A stretch of 46,854 nucleotides of DNA from an uncultured Flavobacteriales bacterium. Lineage in GTDB: Bacteria; Bacteroidota; Bacteroidia; Palsa-965. Under the pieces are notes generated by a model. That model ran no database searches. It saw nothing but the letters and a program-made list of their open reading frames with translations, and was not told the DNA's origin. The DNA lies in NCBI GenBank assembly GCA_903873905.1, contig CAIQQJ010000062.1:1-46854 (forward strand), written 5' to 3'. A program made the position numbers and the translations under genes. Of this stretch, positions 33,301 to 40,753 are shown in pieces; the first letter of the stretch is position 1, and the number at the start of each line of letters is the position of its first letter.

Positions 33301-35959
33301 CAATATGGACATCGCAAGTTTGCTTCAATTCTCTTCTGATAAAACGAAATACAATGTTGGTGAAACAATGAATCTCACCATTCCTTCACCAGGACAAGGT
33401 CGCGCACTCATTAGCATTGAAAATGGATCAAAAGTGCTGAATGCATTTTGGGCACAAACGGAGAAAAAAGGAAACATCACCTATCAAGTTCCTATCACTT
33501 CTGATATGGCTCCAAATATTTATGTGAACGTAACACTCATTCAACCGCACGCGCAAACAATTAATGATGCGCCAATCAGAATGTATGGAGTGATTCCAAT
33601 TTCAGTTGAAGATCCGAAGACTCATATCACCCCGCAAATTTCCACTGCTGCAGTTTGGAAACCAGAAGAAAATGCAAGTGTAACCGTTTCAGAAAAAGAT
33701 GGAAAACCAATGACCTATACACTCGCTGTAGTAGATGATGGTTTGCTTGATCTCACACATTTCAAAACGCCAGATCCTTGGTCCAATTTTTATTCACGTG
33801 AAGCACTTGGAGTAAAAACTTGGGACATGTACGATTTGGTAATGGGTGCATATGGTGCAGAAATGGAACGCGTTCTTGGAATTGGTGGTGATGGTGACAA
33901 TGGAAAAACAGGTGGACAAAAAGCAAATCGTTTTAAACCAATGGTGAAATTCATGGGACCATTCGAATTGAAAGCGGGCGAACATCAAACACAAACTTTC
34001 ATGATGCCACAATATGTTGGTTCGGTTCGTGTGATGGTGGTGACAGGTGAAGATCTCGCTTATGGCAATGCGGAAAAAACAGTTCCCGTTCGAAAACCAT
34101 TGATGATCCTTGGAACATTACCTCGTGTTGTTGGACCAGGAGAAACTGTAGAACTTCCAGTAGATGTTTTTGCAATGGAGAAAAAAGTGAAAAATGTTAC
34201 GGTCACAATCACACCGAATAATTTATTTACGGTTGAAGGTGGTTCTACAAAATCAACTTCATTCAAGGACGTTGGTGACAATATTGTTTCGTTCAAACTT
34301 CATGTTGCTGATGCTGCTGGAATTGGAACAGTGAAAATTGTTGCAACAGGTGGTGGAGAACGTGCGGAATATAATATTGAACTCGATGTTCGAAATCCGA
34401 ATACAACAATGACAGATTCGTATGATGCTGTTCTTGATCCTGGAAAAAGTTGGACTTCAACTTATGTTCCAATTGGAGTTGCAGGTACAAATTCTGGAAC
34501 ACTTGAAATCAGTACTGTTCCACCGCTGAATTTAGGTGAACGATTGGAATATCTCATTCATTATCCTTACGGTTGTATTGAACAAACAACTTCCTCGGTG
34601 TTCCCGCAACTTTATCTTGCTGATTTGATGAAAATCGATGACAAGAAGAAAAAGAAAATTGATATGAATATCAAAGCAGGAATAATACGTTTGAGAAATT
34701 TCCAGACTTCAAGTGGAGGACTTTCGTATTGGCCAGGAGAAAATTCTGTAAGTGAATGGGGAAGCAATTATGGTGGTCATTTCCTATTGGAAGCGGAATT
34801 AAAAGGCTACACTTTGCCTGCAGGACTAATTGATGGATGGAAAAAATTCCAACGTGAACAAGCCATCAATTGGACACCTCGTAATGATCGATATTATTAT
34901 TACAATGATGATCTCATTCAGGCTTATCGTCTCTATACGCTCGCACTTGCGAAATCACCAGAGCTTGGTGCAATGAACAGGTTACGCGAAGTGAAATCAT
35001 TAAGCATTGCCGCAAAATGGAGATTGGCTGCAACCTACCAATTGGCGGGACAAGGAGAAATTGCAAAACAAATTGTTGCAGGGCTCACAACAACAATTCC
35101 TTCCTACACAGAATTGTCCTACAGCTACGGAAATTCAGATCGTGATGAAGCGATGATTCTTGAAACAATGAGCATCATGGGTGGACCTATGCGTGTGAAA
35201 GCTGCGCCACTTGCAAAAATAGTCTCAGAAACATTGAACCGTCATGATTATTGGATGAACACACAATCCACAGCGTATTCACTTATCGCATTATGTAAAT
35301 TCAGTGGTGCAGATAAAACTACGGGCGGAATCAATTGTGATTATTCTGTAAATAAATTGAACGGAAATATCAACGGAAAAGAAACTGTTGCAACTGTTGA
35401 CATGAATGTCACTAACACCAAATCAGGAAAGGTTGTAATTAAAAACAACGGAAGCAATACACTTTTCGTACGTATGGTTCTTGCCGGTGTCCCTGCTGCT
35501 GGAGATGAAACGGATGCAGAAAGCAATCTTGGAATGACAGTCCAATTCACAACCATGAACGGACAAACACTTGATCCTTCAAAAATTGAACAGGGAACTG
35601 ATTTCCTTGCGTCCGTCACAATTTACAATCCAGGCATAAGAGGTGAATACAAGGAAATGGCGCTTGCTGAAATTTTCCCTTCCGGTTGGGAAATCAGAAA
35701 CCAACGAATGGAAGATGGTCCAAATGTTATTTCGAATGACACCTACGATTACCAAGACATTCGTGACGATCGTGTTTACACCTTCTTCTACCTCAGTCCA
35801 CAAAAAACCAGGACCTACACGGTTCAATTGAATGCAACTTATTCAGGACATTTTTACCTTCCTGCATTCTACTGTGAAGCGATGTATGATCATACCATCA
35901 ATGCAAGAAAAGCCGGCAAATGGGTGGATGTTGTTTCTGCGAATAGTGATATTCAGTAA
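30323..35959 (+). CDS. Bacterial alpha-2-macroglobulin (thioester-type)
   Basis: 1878 residues. An N-terminal hydrophobic segment (about 5-24) serves as signal or anchor; no lipobox Cys is present, unlike many bacterial homologues. Then come macroglobulin-type beta domains, with the MG2-like block FIYGERGVWRPGDTLFLSFIL (about 650), a bait-like region, the A2M domain (about 1200-1290; PQYVGSVRVMVVTGEDLAYG) and the thioester domain with GCIEQ (Cys1418), PYGCIEQTTSS. In this family a protease that cuts the bait is trapped as the thioester reacts. A Tyr/Asp/Gly-rich stretch is inserted at about 481-525. The neighbour is an exported protease, not the usual PbpC. Start at 30323: the preceding 14 in-frame residues overlap the leader palindrome and begin with a non-ATG codon. 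Confidence 0.92.
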   Translation: MSKRVILALAAIVVLTMIAIPFISHSKKSAVEITKVDPAFSAYISAFTSGTISNESYIRVSLASDYTGPITFDKPVEEPYFSFDPAIEGKTFWLDSRTLEFRPDKRLSSDQVFNVEFDLSKLVTDVPKELGTMRFGFKTMKQGLTVSVDGMHTTDKKSMRQQQLKGTLLTADAADAKLVEQLLVVKQDNKNLNIHWIHEGDNVTHTFTVDSISRREKEGSVQLAWDGKLLGIDVQKSDTLTIPSLKDFKVTNVRVDQGQEQCIVVEFSDPIAEKQNLDGLISIKGIDTGLKFTVEDNDIKVYPESMISGDYSLSIAQGIKNIVGFPLPHAFTQVLTFEELKPQVKLVGKGVILPNSGNGLLFPFQAVSLKSVDVKIIRVYENNIPQFLQVNSLDGGSELYRVGKVVLKKRIDLNVKNKADYGRWCNYSLDMADLIKTEPGAIYRVSIGFKKQYAVYKCANDTTKKTDDNETENNQFANPAEDDDYSDVGSYGYYGGDYYDDGGYYDYYGDGNNADACDDSYYYGKTQTRNILASDLGLLAKRGNDGGMLFAVNDLITTNPVSGAQLEVYDYQHQLLAKSTTGVDGISKFDLPKKKPFLLIAKSGNQRGYLKLDDGSSLSVSAFDVSGTTVQKGLKGFIYGERGVWRPGDTLFLSFILEDKQHLLPATHPVTFELTNARGQLVSRVVKAQSMNGFYNFTTTTDPDAPTGTWTARVRVGGATFSKDIKVETIMPNRLKINLDFGGVTALKNDKDQKVKVNARWLHGAIAKNLKTQVDVSLYQTKTSFKGYDNYTFDDPATNFSTENKTIFDNTLDENGNAEFNPLLSAENAPGMLRASFNTRVFEEGGAFSSDRFSVDFSPYDNYVGILVPKGDDWGGMLSTGKDWGIRVASVDKNGKATSRSKISVKIYKVDWRWWWSDDYDNLARYVSSEYYSPYLEQEIETKNGIGKFNINVKNEDYGRYLIRVTDEESGHSTGTLAWFDWPYWEGSGSNANNMDIASLLQFSSDKTKYNVGETMNLTIPSPGQGRALISIENGSKVLNAFWAQTEKKGNITYQVPITSDMAPNIYVNVTLIQPHAQTINDAPIRMYGVIPISVEDPKTHITPQISTAAVWKPEENASVTVSEKDGKPMTYTLAVVDDGLLDLTHFKTPDPWSNFYSREALGVKTWDMYDLVMGAYGAEMERVLGIGGDGDNGKTGGQKANRFKPMVKFMGPFELKAGEHQTQTFMMPQYVGSVRVMVVTGEDLAYGNAEKTVPVRKPLMILGTLPRVVGPGETVELPVDVFAMEKKVKNVTVTITPNNLFTVEGGSTKSTSFKDVGDNIVSFKLHVADAAGIGTVKIVATGGGERAEYNIELDVRNPNTTMTDSYDAVLDPGKSWTSTYVPIGVAGTNSGTLEISTVPPLNLGERLEYLIHYPYGCIEQTTSSVFPQLYLADLMKIDDKKKKKIDMNIKAGIIRLRNFQTSSGGLSYWPGENSVSEWGSNYGGHFLLEAELKGYTLPAGLIDGWKKFQREQAINWTPRNDRYYYYNDDLIQAYRLYTLALAKSPELGAMNRLREVKSLSIAAKWRLAATYQLAGQGEIAKQIVAGLTTTIPSYTELSYSYGNSDRDEAMILETMSIMGGPMRVKAAPLAKIVSETLNRHDYWMNTQSTAYSLIALCKFSGADKTTGGINCDYSVNKLNGNINGKETVATVDMNVTNTKSGKVVIKNNGSNTLFVRMVLAGVPAAGDETDAESNLGMTVQFTTMNGQTLDPSKIEQGTDFLASVTIYNPGIRGEYKEMALAEIFPSGWEIRNQRMEDGPNVISNDTYDYQDIRDDRVYTFFYLSPQKTRTYTVQLNATYSGHFYLPAFYCEAMYDHTINARKAGKWVDVVSANSDIQ
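31765..31896 (+). other. Tyr/Asp/Gly low-complexity segment in the A2M protein
   Basis: About 44 residues made almost wholly of Y, D, G, N and S (phrases such as YGYYGGDYYDDGGYYDYYGD) interrupt the macroglobulin domains. The DNA is built of GAT/TAT/GGT codons. Likely a flexible, exposed linker. Confidence 0.75.
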
Positions 35960-36009
35960 TTGATTACAGATTTTTTGATTTCAAATTTCAGCTGAAAATT
36001 TATTTTAAG

Positions 36010-36044
36010 AAAAACTCTCTTGGAAACAGGGGAGTTTTTCTTTT
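36010..36044 (+). terminator. Rho-independent terminator after the A2M gene
   Basis: AAAAACTCTC (36010-36019) pairs with GGGAGTTTTT (36030-36039) with one G-U, followed by CTTTTC. Confidence 0.75.
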
Positions 36045-36143
36045 CTGGCTTTACAAGTTTGCGAATTGGATAAAAGAAACATTCACTTTTTCCTAGAAAA
36101 ATCCAAAATCCCCCATTCAAACATCATACATCACCCATTTTTA

Positions 36144-36151
36144 TATCTTTG
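36144..36151 (+). promoter_or_regulatory. -7 box TATCTTTG
   Basis: Matches TAnnTTTG and lies 51 bases before the ATG at 36203. Confidence 0.5.
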
Positions 36152-36202
36152 ATAGGAGAAACGGCATACTTATTGCCTTTTTCCAAGTGTCGCCCCTAAG
36201 CT

Positions 36203-36982
36203 ATGAAACAAACCTACTTTAGAATCTTACTTTCACTACTTCTACCACTAAGCACTACCACTGTTTTAGCGCAGGGGTTCGGATTACCACCAGGGTTTGA
36301 ATTGAAAAAATTTCAGGCCAATGAAGATCAGGCGATGTTTTTTCTTCAATACGATAGCGCATGGCAACGAGTCGCAACTTTCGATCATCTTCCTGCAACT
36401 AAAGATTTTATCTGTTATCCAAACAAGAGCGGTTGGAAAGTTGTTGCGGGAACTGTTGATTCTTCCGGATTTAAAAAAGATGCAACTTACTATATGGTCG
36501 ATGCAAAAAATATCGTCACCATTTCAAAAAAGAAATTCGATACCATTCAAGTTGCTTCCATGGCACGCGCACTTTACAATTCTTCCATTGCACTTTCCAA
36601 ACTCAACATGAAGGTTTCAGGATGGAAAAAATTCTCCAAAATAAATCTTGATCAAAGCATTACAATTTGGAATTTTCCCGATGCTGATGCCTCCGGAAAT
36701 ATTTGGTACGGTCCTGAATGCACTTGGTATTATTCTTCAAATGGAAGAGTTCCAGTTACCAGTAAAATTGTAAATAAGGTTCCTCTGATGTCGGGTAAAT
36801 CAGGAGCTGTTTTGAATCTCTCCTGCCCTACTGAAAAAATGCCAACGATCGGCTTGATTTGGCTTGCACACCGGTACAAATTATCCTACAACGAAATCAA
36901 CATTTCCTATAAGACAGGAACGAGTACGCTACATTATAATGTGGCCGAAAAAACCTACGCTTGGGATCATGTGGCAAATTGA
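36203..36982 (+). CDS. Secreted protein of unknown function
   Basis: 259 residues with a Sec signal (MKQTYFRILLSLLLPLSTTTVLAQ). I do not recognise the family. The mature sequence is strand-rich with aromatic residues (SITIWNFPDADASGNIWYGPECTWYYSS) and has no lipobox, sorting domain or membrane helix. Three cysteines are spread out (FICYP, PECTW, NLSCP). It forms a single-gene unit, convergent with the MoxR operon, and is followed by the second structured repeat. Confidence 0.7.
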   Translation: MKQTYFRILLSLLLPLSTTTVLAQGFGLPPGFELKKFQANEDQAMFFLQYDSAWQRVATFDHLPATKDFICYPNKSGWKVVAGTVDSSGFKKDATYYMVDAKNIVTISKKKFDTIQVASMARALYNSSIALSKLNMKVSGWKKFSKINLDQSITIWNFPDADASGNIWYGPECTWYYSSNGRVPVTSKIVNKVPLMSGKSGAVLNLSCPTEKMPTIGLIWLAHRYKLSYNEINISYKTGTSTLHYNVAEKTYAWDHVAN

Positions 36983-37023
36983 TAATTCAAGGATTCAAGA
37001 ATTTTGATATTCCATATTTTTAT

Positions 37024-37152
37024 GGCGTGCCTTTCGTTCCTCAGGCCGGGCTTTCGGCAGTCGCTTTTTTGTTTTTATTTCCTGAAAAATATTTTCGTGA
37101 ACAAAAAGAGCTCCAATCCCAATACTGCTGTTGGGACCTCAATCCCTCACGC
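37024..37152. repeat. Dispersed structured repeat, copy 2
   Basis: 129 bases from GGCGTGCCTTTCGTTCCTCA to CCCTCACGC, with the core GGCCGGGCTTTCGGCAGTCG. Inside, CTTTTTTGTT and AACAAAAAG form an internal inverted repeat that is absent from the shorter copy at 22318-22400, so ends are shared but the centre differs. It starts 41 bases after the secreted-protein gene. Confidence 0.7.
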
Positions 37153-37199
37153 AAATAAGTCTTTATCAAGAAAGCAATTAAGAAATAAGTTCTACAAAT

Positions 37200-37228
37200 A
37201 AAAAATCGCCCCACAACAGAAGCGATTT
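37200..37228 (-). terminator. Terminator of the parvulin-MoxR operon
   Basis: On the minus strand AAATCGC (37228-37222) pairs with GCGATTT (37209-37203) and is followed by a T-rich tail. It lies about 110 bases after the moxR-type stop codon. Confidence 0.6.
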
Positions 37229-37257
37229 CATACTTAATTACTTTGTCAGACTGAGTG

Positions 37258-37323
37258 TTTTTCTTTTTTGTCAACCAAAAATATTTCGCTTCTATATACA
37301 ATCACTTTGACAAAAAAGAAAAA
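37258..37323. repeat. 17-bp inverted repeat after the MoxR gene
   Basis: TTTTTCTTTTTTGTCAA (37258-37274) and its exact complement (37307-37323) flank a 32-base loop, between the MoxR stop codon and the terminator. No T tract beyond the arms. Role unknown; possible RNA 3'-end stabiliser or short mobile-repeat remnant. Confidence 0.7.
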
Positions 37324-37340
37324 TGTATCGAAGGCGGCAA

Positions 37341-38303
37341 TTACAACAAGCCCTTAATAATCTCTTCCACACTCACACCTTCTGCTTCCGCTTTATAATT
37401 TCGCACAATGCGATGACGTAAAATCGGCGCAGCAACTGCTCGAACATCTTCGATGTCTGGAGAATATTTTCCTGTAACCACTGCATGACATTTTGCACCC
37501 AAAACCAAATACTGAGAAGCACGTGGACCAGCACCCCATGAAAGCAAACGATTCACATCAGCAGTTGCACTTGGTGTATTTGGGCGCGTTTTGGTTGCGA
37601 GTTTAACAGCGTATTCCAAAACATTATCAGCCACAGGAACACGGCGAACCAATTCCTGTAAAAAAATAATTTCTTCCGCATCCAAAACTTTTTCAAGTTT
37701 AACTGTGCGATCAGATGTGGTGTTTTTCACAACCAATAATTCTTCCTGATAAGATGGATAATCCAACCAAACATTAAACATGAATCGGTCAAGCTGTGCT
37801 TCTGGTAATGGATAAGTTCCTTCTTGTTCAATTGGATTTTGTGTTGCCAAAACAAAAAATGGCTTTGCCAATTCATATCGTTTTCCTGCCGCAGTTACAG
37901 AACGTTCCTGCATCGCTTCCAAAAGTGCAGATTGTGTTTTTGGCGGTGTACGATTGATCTCATCGGCCAAAATAATATTCGAAAACAATGCGCCTTTAAT
38001 GAATTTGAATTGGCGATTTTCATCTAGAATTTCAGTTCCAATAATATCCGAAGGCATTAAATCGGGAGTAAATTGAATTCTGTTATAACTCAAACCAAGC
38101 GATTGCGCAATGGTATTTACCAACAATGTTTTTGCAAGACCTGGCACTCCAACTAGCAAACAATGTCCGTTGCTAAAAATGGAAATAAGCACGTCCCTGA
38201 TCACATCATCTTGTCCAACAATCACCTTGCCGATTTCAGCACGGAGCTTATTGTGTTTATCCCTGAAAAAATCTACGGCTTCAACATCTGACTTGAAATT
38301 CAT
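37341..38303 (-). CDS. MoxR-family AAA+ ATPase
   Basis: 320 residues. Walker A GVPGLAKT (52-59), Walker B with ADEIN (112-116) in IILADEINRTPPKTQSALLEAMQE, sensor 1 ATQNPIEQEGTYPLPEAQLDRF and the C-terminal lid (PRASQYLVLGAKCHAV) are all typical. MoxR ATPases act as chaperones for metal-enzyme or envelope complexes, usually with VWA-domain partners; none is encoded here, though the neighbouring sequence to the left is on the other strand. It is the last gene of the surA-type operon, 112 bases after SurA, with a hairpin in the gap. Confidence 0.93.
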   Translation of the reverse strand: MNFKSDVEAVDFFRDKHNKLRAEIGKVIVGQDDVIRDVLISIFSNGHCLLVGVPGLAKTLLVNTIAQSLGLSYNRIQFTPDLMPSDIIGTEILDENRQFKFIKGALFSNIILADEINRTPPKTQSALLEAMQERSVTAAGKRYELAKPFFVLATQNPIEQEGTYPLPEAQLDRFMFNVWLDYPSYQEELLVVKNTTSDRTVKLEKVLDAEEIIFLQELVRRVPVADNVLEYAVKLATKTRPNTPSATADVNRLLSWGAGPRASQYLVLGAKCHAVVTGKYSPDIEDVRAVAAPILRHRIVRNYKAEAEGVSVEEIIKGLL

Positions 38304-38335
38304 AAAAATGTGATTTGGTGATTAGTGATTTTTCT

Positions 38336-38399
38336 TGGTGATTGGCATTCGATGATTCTGAAATTGGTTCATTTTTTTTAAACAAATTACCAATCACCA
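38336..38399. repeat. TGGTGATTGG hairpin and GTGATTT microsatellite between surA and MoxR genes
   Basis: TGGTGATTGG (38336-38345) is exactly complementary to CCAATCACCA (38390-38399); further GTGATTT and ACCAATTAC units flank it (38308-38412). Within the operon it could attenuate or stabilise mRNA. Confidence 0.6.
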
Positions 38400-38415
38400 T
38401 TTACCAATTACTAAT

Positions 38416-39792
38416 TTACTTGTTATACTGCAACCAAGGATATGTAAAATGATATTTTTTATAATCATCTGCAACACGAACGTAAGTGGTGATCAAACGT
38501 TTATTCACCCAAGCATCAACCACTGCATTTTGTTTTTCCTGCAAGGCCTTGTCTTGAATCATTTGGTAATCGTCTTTCAGATTTGCGCGATGCGGTTCTG
38601 TGCGTGAACGTAAATAAAGAATTCTATATCCTTGCTTTCCGCCAGGTGAAACTGCAGGTTGTGCAGAAGATATTGAACCAACTTTCATTTGACTTACGAG
38701 CAGTGGGAATTGCGGATCAGGATCCAATTGGCCAAGTAGTTCAACACTAATTCTTGATGTACCCGTTTCAGGATTTACAAAAAGGCCACAATTATATTTT
38801 GATTCATCATCCATCGAAAATTTTGCTGCGGCTTTACAAAATGTGGTAGAATCTTTACGAATCAAAATCAGAATGGAATCCAATTTTGTTTTGCATTGTT
38901 TCAAATCATCTGGTGAAGATGGAATTGATTTCAATATATGGCGAATGGTAACTTCTTCTCCCTTACGCGAAATAAGTTGCACAAAATGGAAACCATAATC
39001 CGTTTCGAAAACAGGTGATGTTTCACCTTCTTTCAAATTAAAACAGATTGCATCAAATTCCGGAACGAAAGTACCTCGTCTAACATTTTCATATGTTCCA
39101 CAATTTTCCTTTGAACCTGGATCTTCAGTATATAATCTTACAGCATCACAAAACTTCAAATCACCTTTTAAAATTCGCTGGCGAATAGCCTCCAAACTTT
39201 TTCTTGTATCTTCTTTCAATTCCTGATTCACTGGAGGGATAATAATGATCTGGCCCAATTCAACTTCTGCATTGATATAAGGAAGGCTATCGGGTATCTG
39301 TTTATTAAAAAAATCCTGTACTTCCGCAGGGGAAACTGTAATGTCTGCAGTTATTTTTCCTTGCATTTTCTGTGCAAGCAAAAGCTCTTTCACCTGATCA
39401 TGCAATTCAAATTTAAAAGCATCAACTGTTTTTCCATAAAAGGCTTCGAAATCCTTATCTGATTTGAATTGTGTGAGAAAATATCGCATACGGCGATCTG
39501 TTTCACCTGTAATTTCAGATTCTGTAACAGCAAGACTATCATGATTTGCCTGACTCACCAACAACTTCTTAAACATTAACTGATCGTAAATCGCTCCTTT
39601 CAAACTATCTGTTATTGGAACATTCGCTGTTGTATATTGGTGCAACGCATCTTGAACATCCGATTCTTTCACAATCTGATTTCCCACTACACCGATAATT
39701 CGATCCACCAAGTCTCCGTTCACTTGAGCGGAAATTGTAAAGGAGGAAATTAGAATTGCAAGTACAGTAAATTGTTTTTGAATATTCTTCAT
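38416..39792 (-). CDS. surA: SurA-like periplasmic chaperone with two parvulin domains
   Basis: 458 residues with signal MKNIQKQFTVLAILISSFTISAQ. The SurA N-terminal chaperone domain (about 25-170) starts DRIIGVVGNQIVKESDVQDAL. A first parvulin domain (about 175-285) contains ELGQIIIIPP and ends ETDYGFHFVQLISRKGEE; a second (about 286-400) begins VTIRHILKSIP. SurA helps outer-membrane proteins fold in the periplasm. Length agrees with SurA. Six bases separate it from the preceding gene in the operon, so co-transcription is nearly certain. Confidence 0.88.
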   Translation of the reverse strand: MKNIQKQFTVLAILISSFTISAQVNGDLVDRIIGVVGNQIVKESDVQDALHQYTTANVPITDSLKGAIYDQLMFKKLLVSQANHDSLAVTESEITGETDRRMRYFLTQFKSDKDFEAFYGKTVDAFKFELHDQVKELLLAQKMQGKITADITVSPAEVQDFFNKQIPDSLPYINAEVELGQIIIIPPVNQELKEDTRKSLEAIRQRILKGDLKFCDAVRLYTEDPGSKENCGTYENVRRGTFVPEFDAICFNLKEGETSPVFETDYGFHFVQLISRKGEEVTIRHILKSIPSSPDDLKQCKTKLDSILILIRKDSTTFCKAAAKFSMDDESKYNCGLFVNPETGTSRISVELLGQLDPDPQFPLLVSQMKVGSISSAQPAVSPGGKQGYRILYLRSRTEPHRANLKDDYQMIQDKALQEKQNAVVDAWVNKRLITTYVRVADDYKKYHFTYPWLQYNK

Positions 39793-39798
39793 GATTTT

Positions 39799-40695
39799 TT
39801 ATTTGCGATAAATTTGAATGTCTTTATTTTCCATTGCCTCTTTGTAGAGATCGGTATGCATGCGTTCAATCATATCTCGTTTCCGTTGATTGACGATAAT
39901 ACTGCGAATGTTTTCCTTTTCAAACGCAAGTGGCGAATGACTATTGCGAGTCATGAATCCTCTAATACTAACAAAATACAAACTCGAAGAATCTGCCAAT
40001 TCCACAAATCGGTTATTCTGTAGAAAGAGTTCTTTATTGTATGTTTCAATTGGAACCTCTTTCAGCAAATCATCAAACAATAACCACACATCATCATCCA
40101 AGAAATAATTTTGTCCGAACTGTTTGCAATAACCTTCAAGATCTTTTCTGTCTTGAGGTTTTATGGATTGAATGAGCGTTCTCAATTTCGCGATGTTCGG
40201 TGCTTTCTTATCCACCTTAACATAAATGACTTTGAGAATATTATCCTTCAACTCGAAATCGTTCGGATGTTCATCATAATATTTTTGAATCACCTCTTCA
40301 GAAACAACCGTGTCCAATTTCTGTCGAACCAACTCCTTTTCATAAGCATAAATGATCAATGAATTTCGATAATCCGCTAATTGTTTGTCTACATTTTTAT
40401 GCTCATTACCCAAATTGGTTTCCGCTTTATGGACGAGTAATTTTTCTTTCACCCAGGAGTTGATGAAATTTTCAGCACGACGTGCACTGTCATCGGAAGG
40501 AATTCCAGCAGGAATAACATCGCGCAAATCAGAAACGTATAATTTATAATCAAAAACGCGTGCCACTATTTTCCCTTTTTCAGATTGATTTTGAGTTTCA
40601 GGAGTATTGCAGGATGCGGCTAAAAAGAGAGCCAGCGTCCCCCAGAGGAAGACGCTGACCAACTCAATTCGTTGCCTATTTAAAAAACTACTCAT
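39799..40695 (-). CDS. SurA-N/PpiC-like lipoprotein without clear parvulin active site
   Basis: 298 residues with lipobox LAASC (Cys29). Residues about 40-175 resemble the helical SurA/PpiD N-terminal chaperone region (ARVFDYKLYVSDLRDVIP, then FINSWVKEKLLVHKAE). The remainder (SLYFVSIRGFMTRNSHSPLAFEKENIRSIIVNQRKRDM) matches the end of a parvulin-type protein, but the canonical parvulin core with GGxLGW and HGxH/GYHII is not seen. It may be a chaperone that has lost isomerase activity. It lies between the two larger parvulin genes in the operon. Confidence 0.7.
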   Translation of the reverse strand: MSSFLNRQRIELVSVFLWGTLALFLAASCNTPETQNQSEKGKIVARVFDYKLYVSDLRDVIPAGIPSDDSARRAENFINSWVKEKLLVHKAETNLGNEHKNVDKQLADYRNSLIIYAYEKELVRQKLDTVVSEEVIQKYYDEHPNDFELKDNILKVIYVKVDKKAPNIAKLRTLIQSIKPQDRKDLEGYCKQFGQNYFLDDDVWLLFDDLLKEVPIETYNKELFLQNNRFVELADSSSLYFVSIRGFMTRNSHSPLAFEKENIRSIIVNQRKRDMIERMHTDLYKEAMENKDIQIYRK

Positions 40696-40753
40696 CCTTT
40701 CGGTTTAATTCCTTAAAAACGAGATGCACTCAAGCTTGAAAATAAAAATGAAT

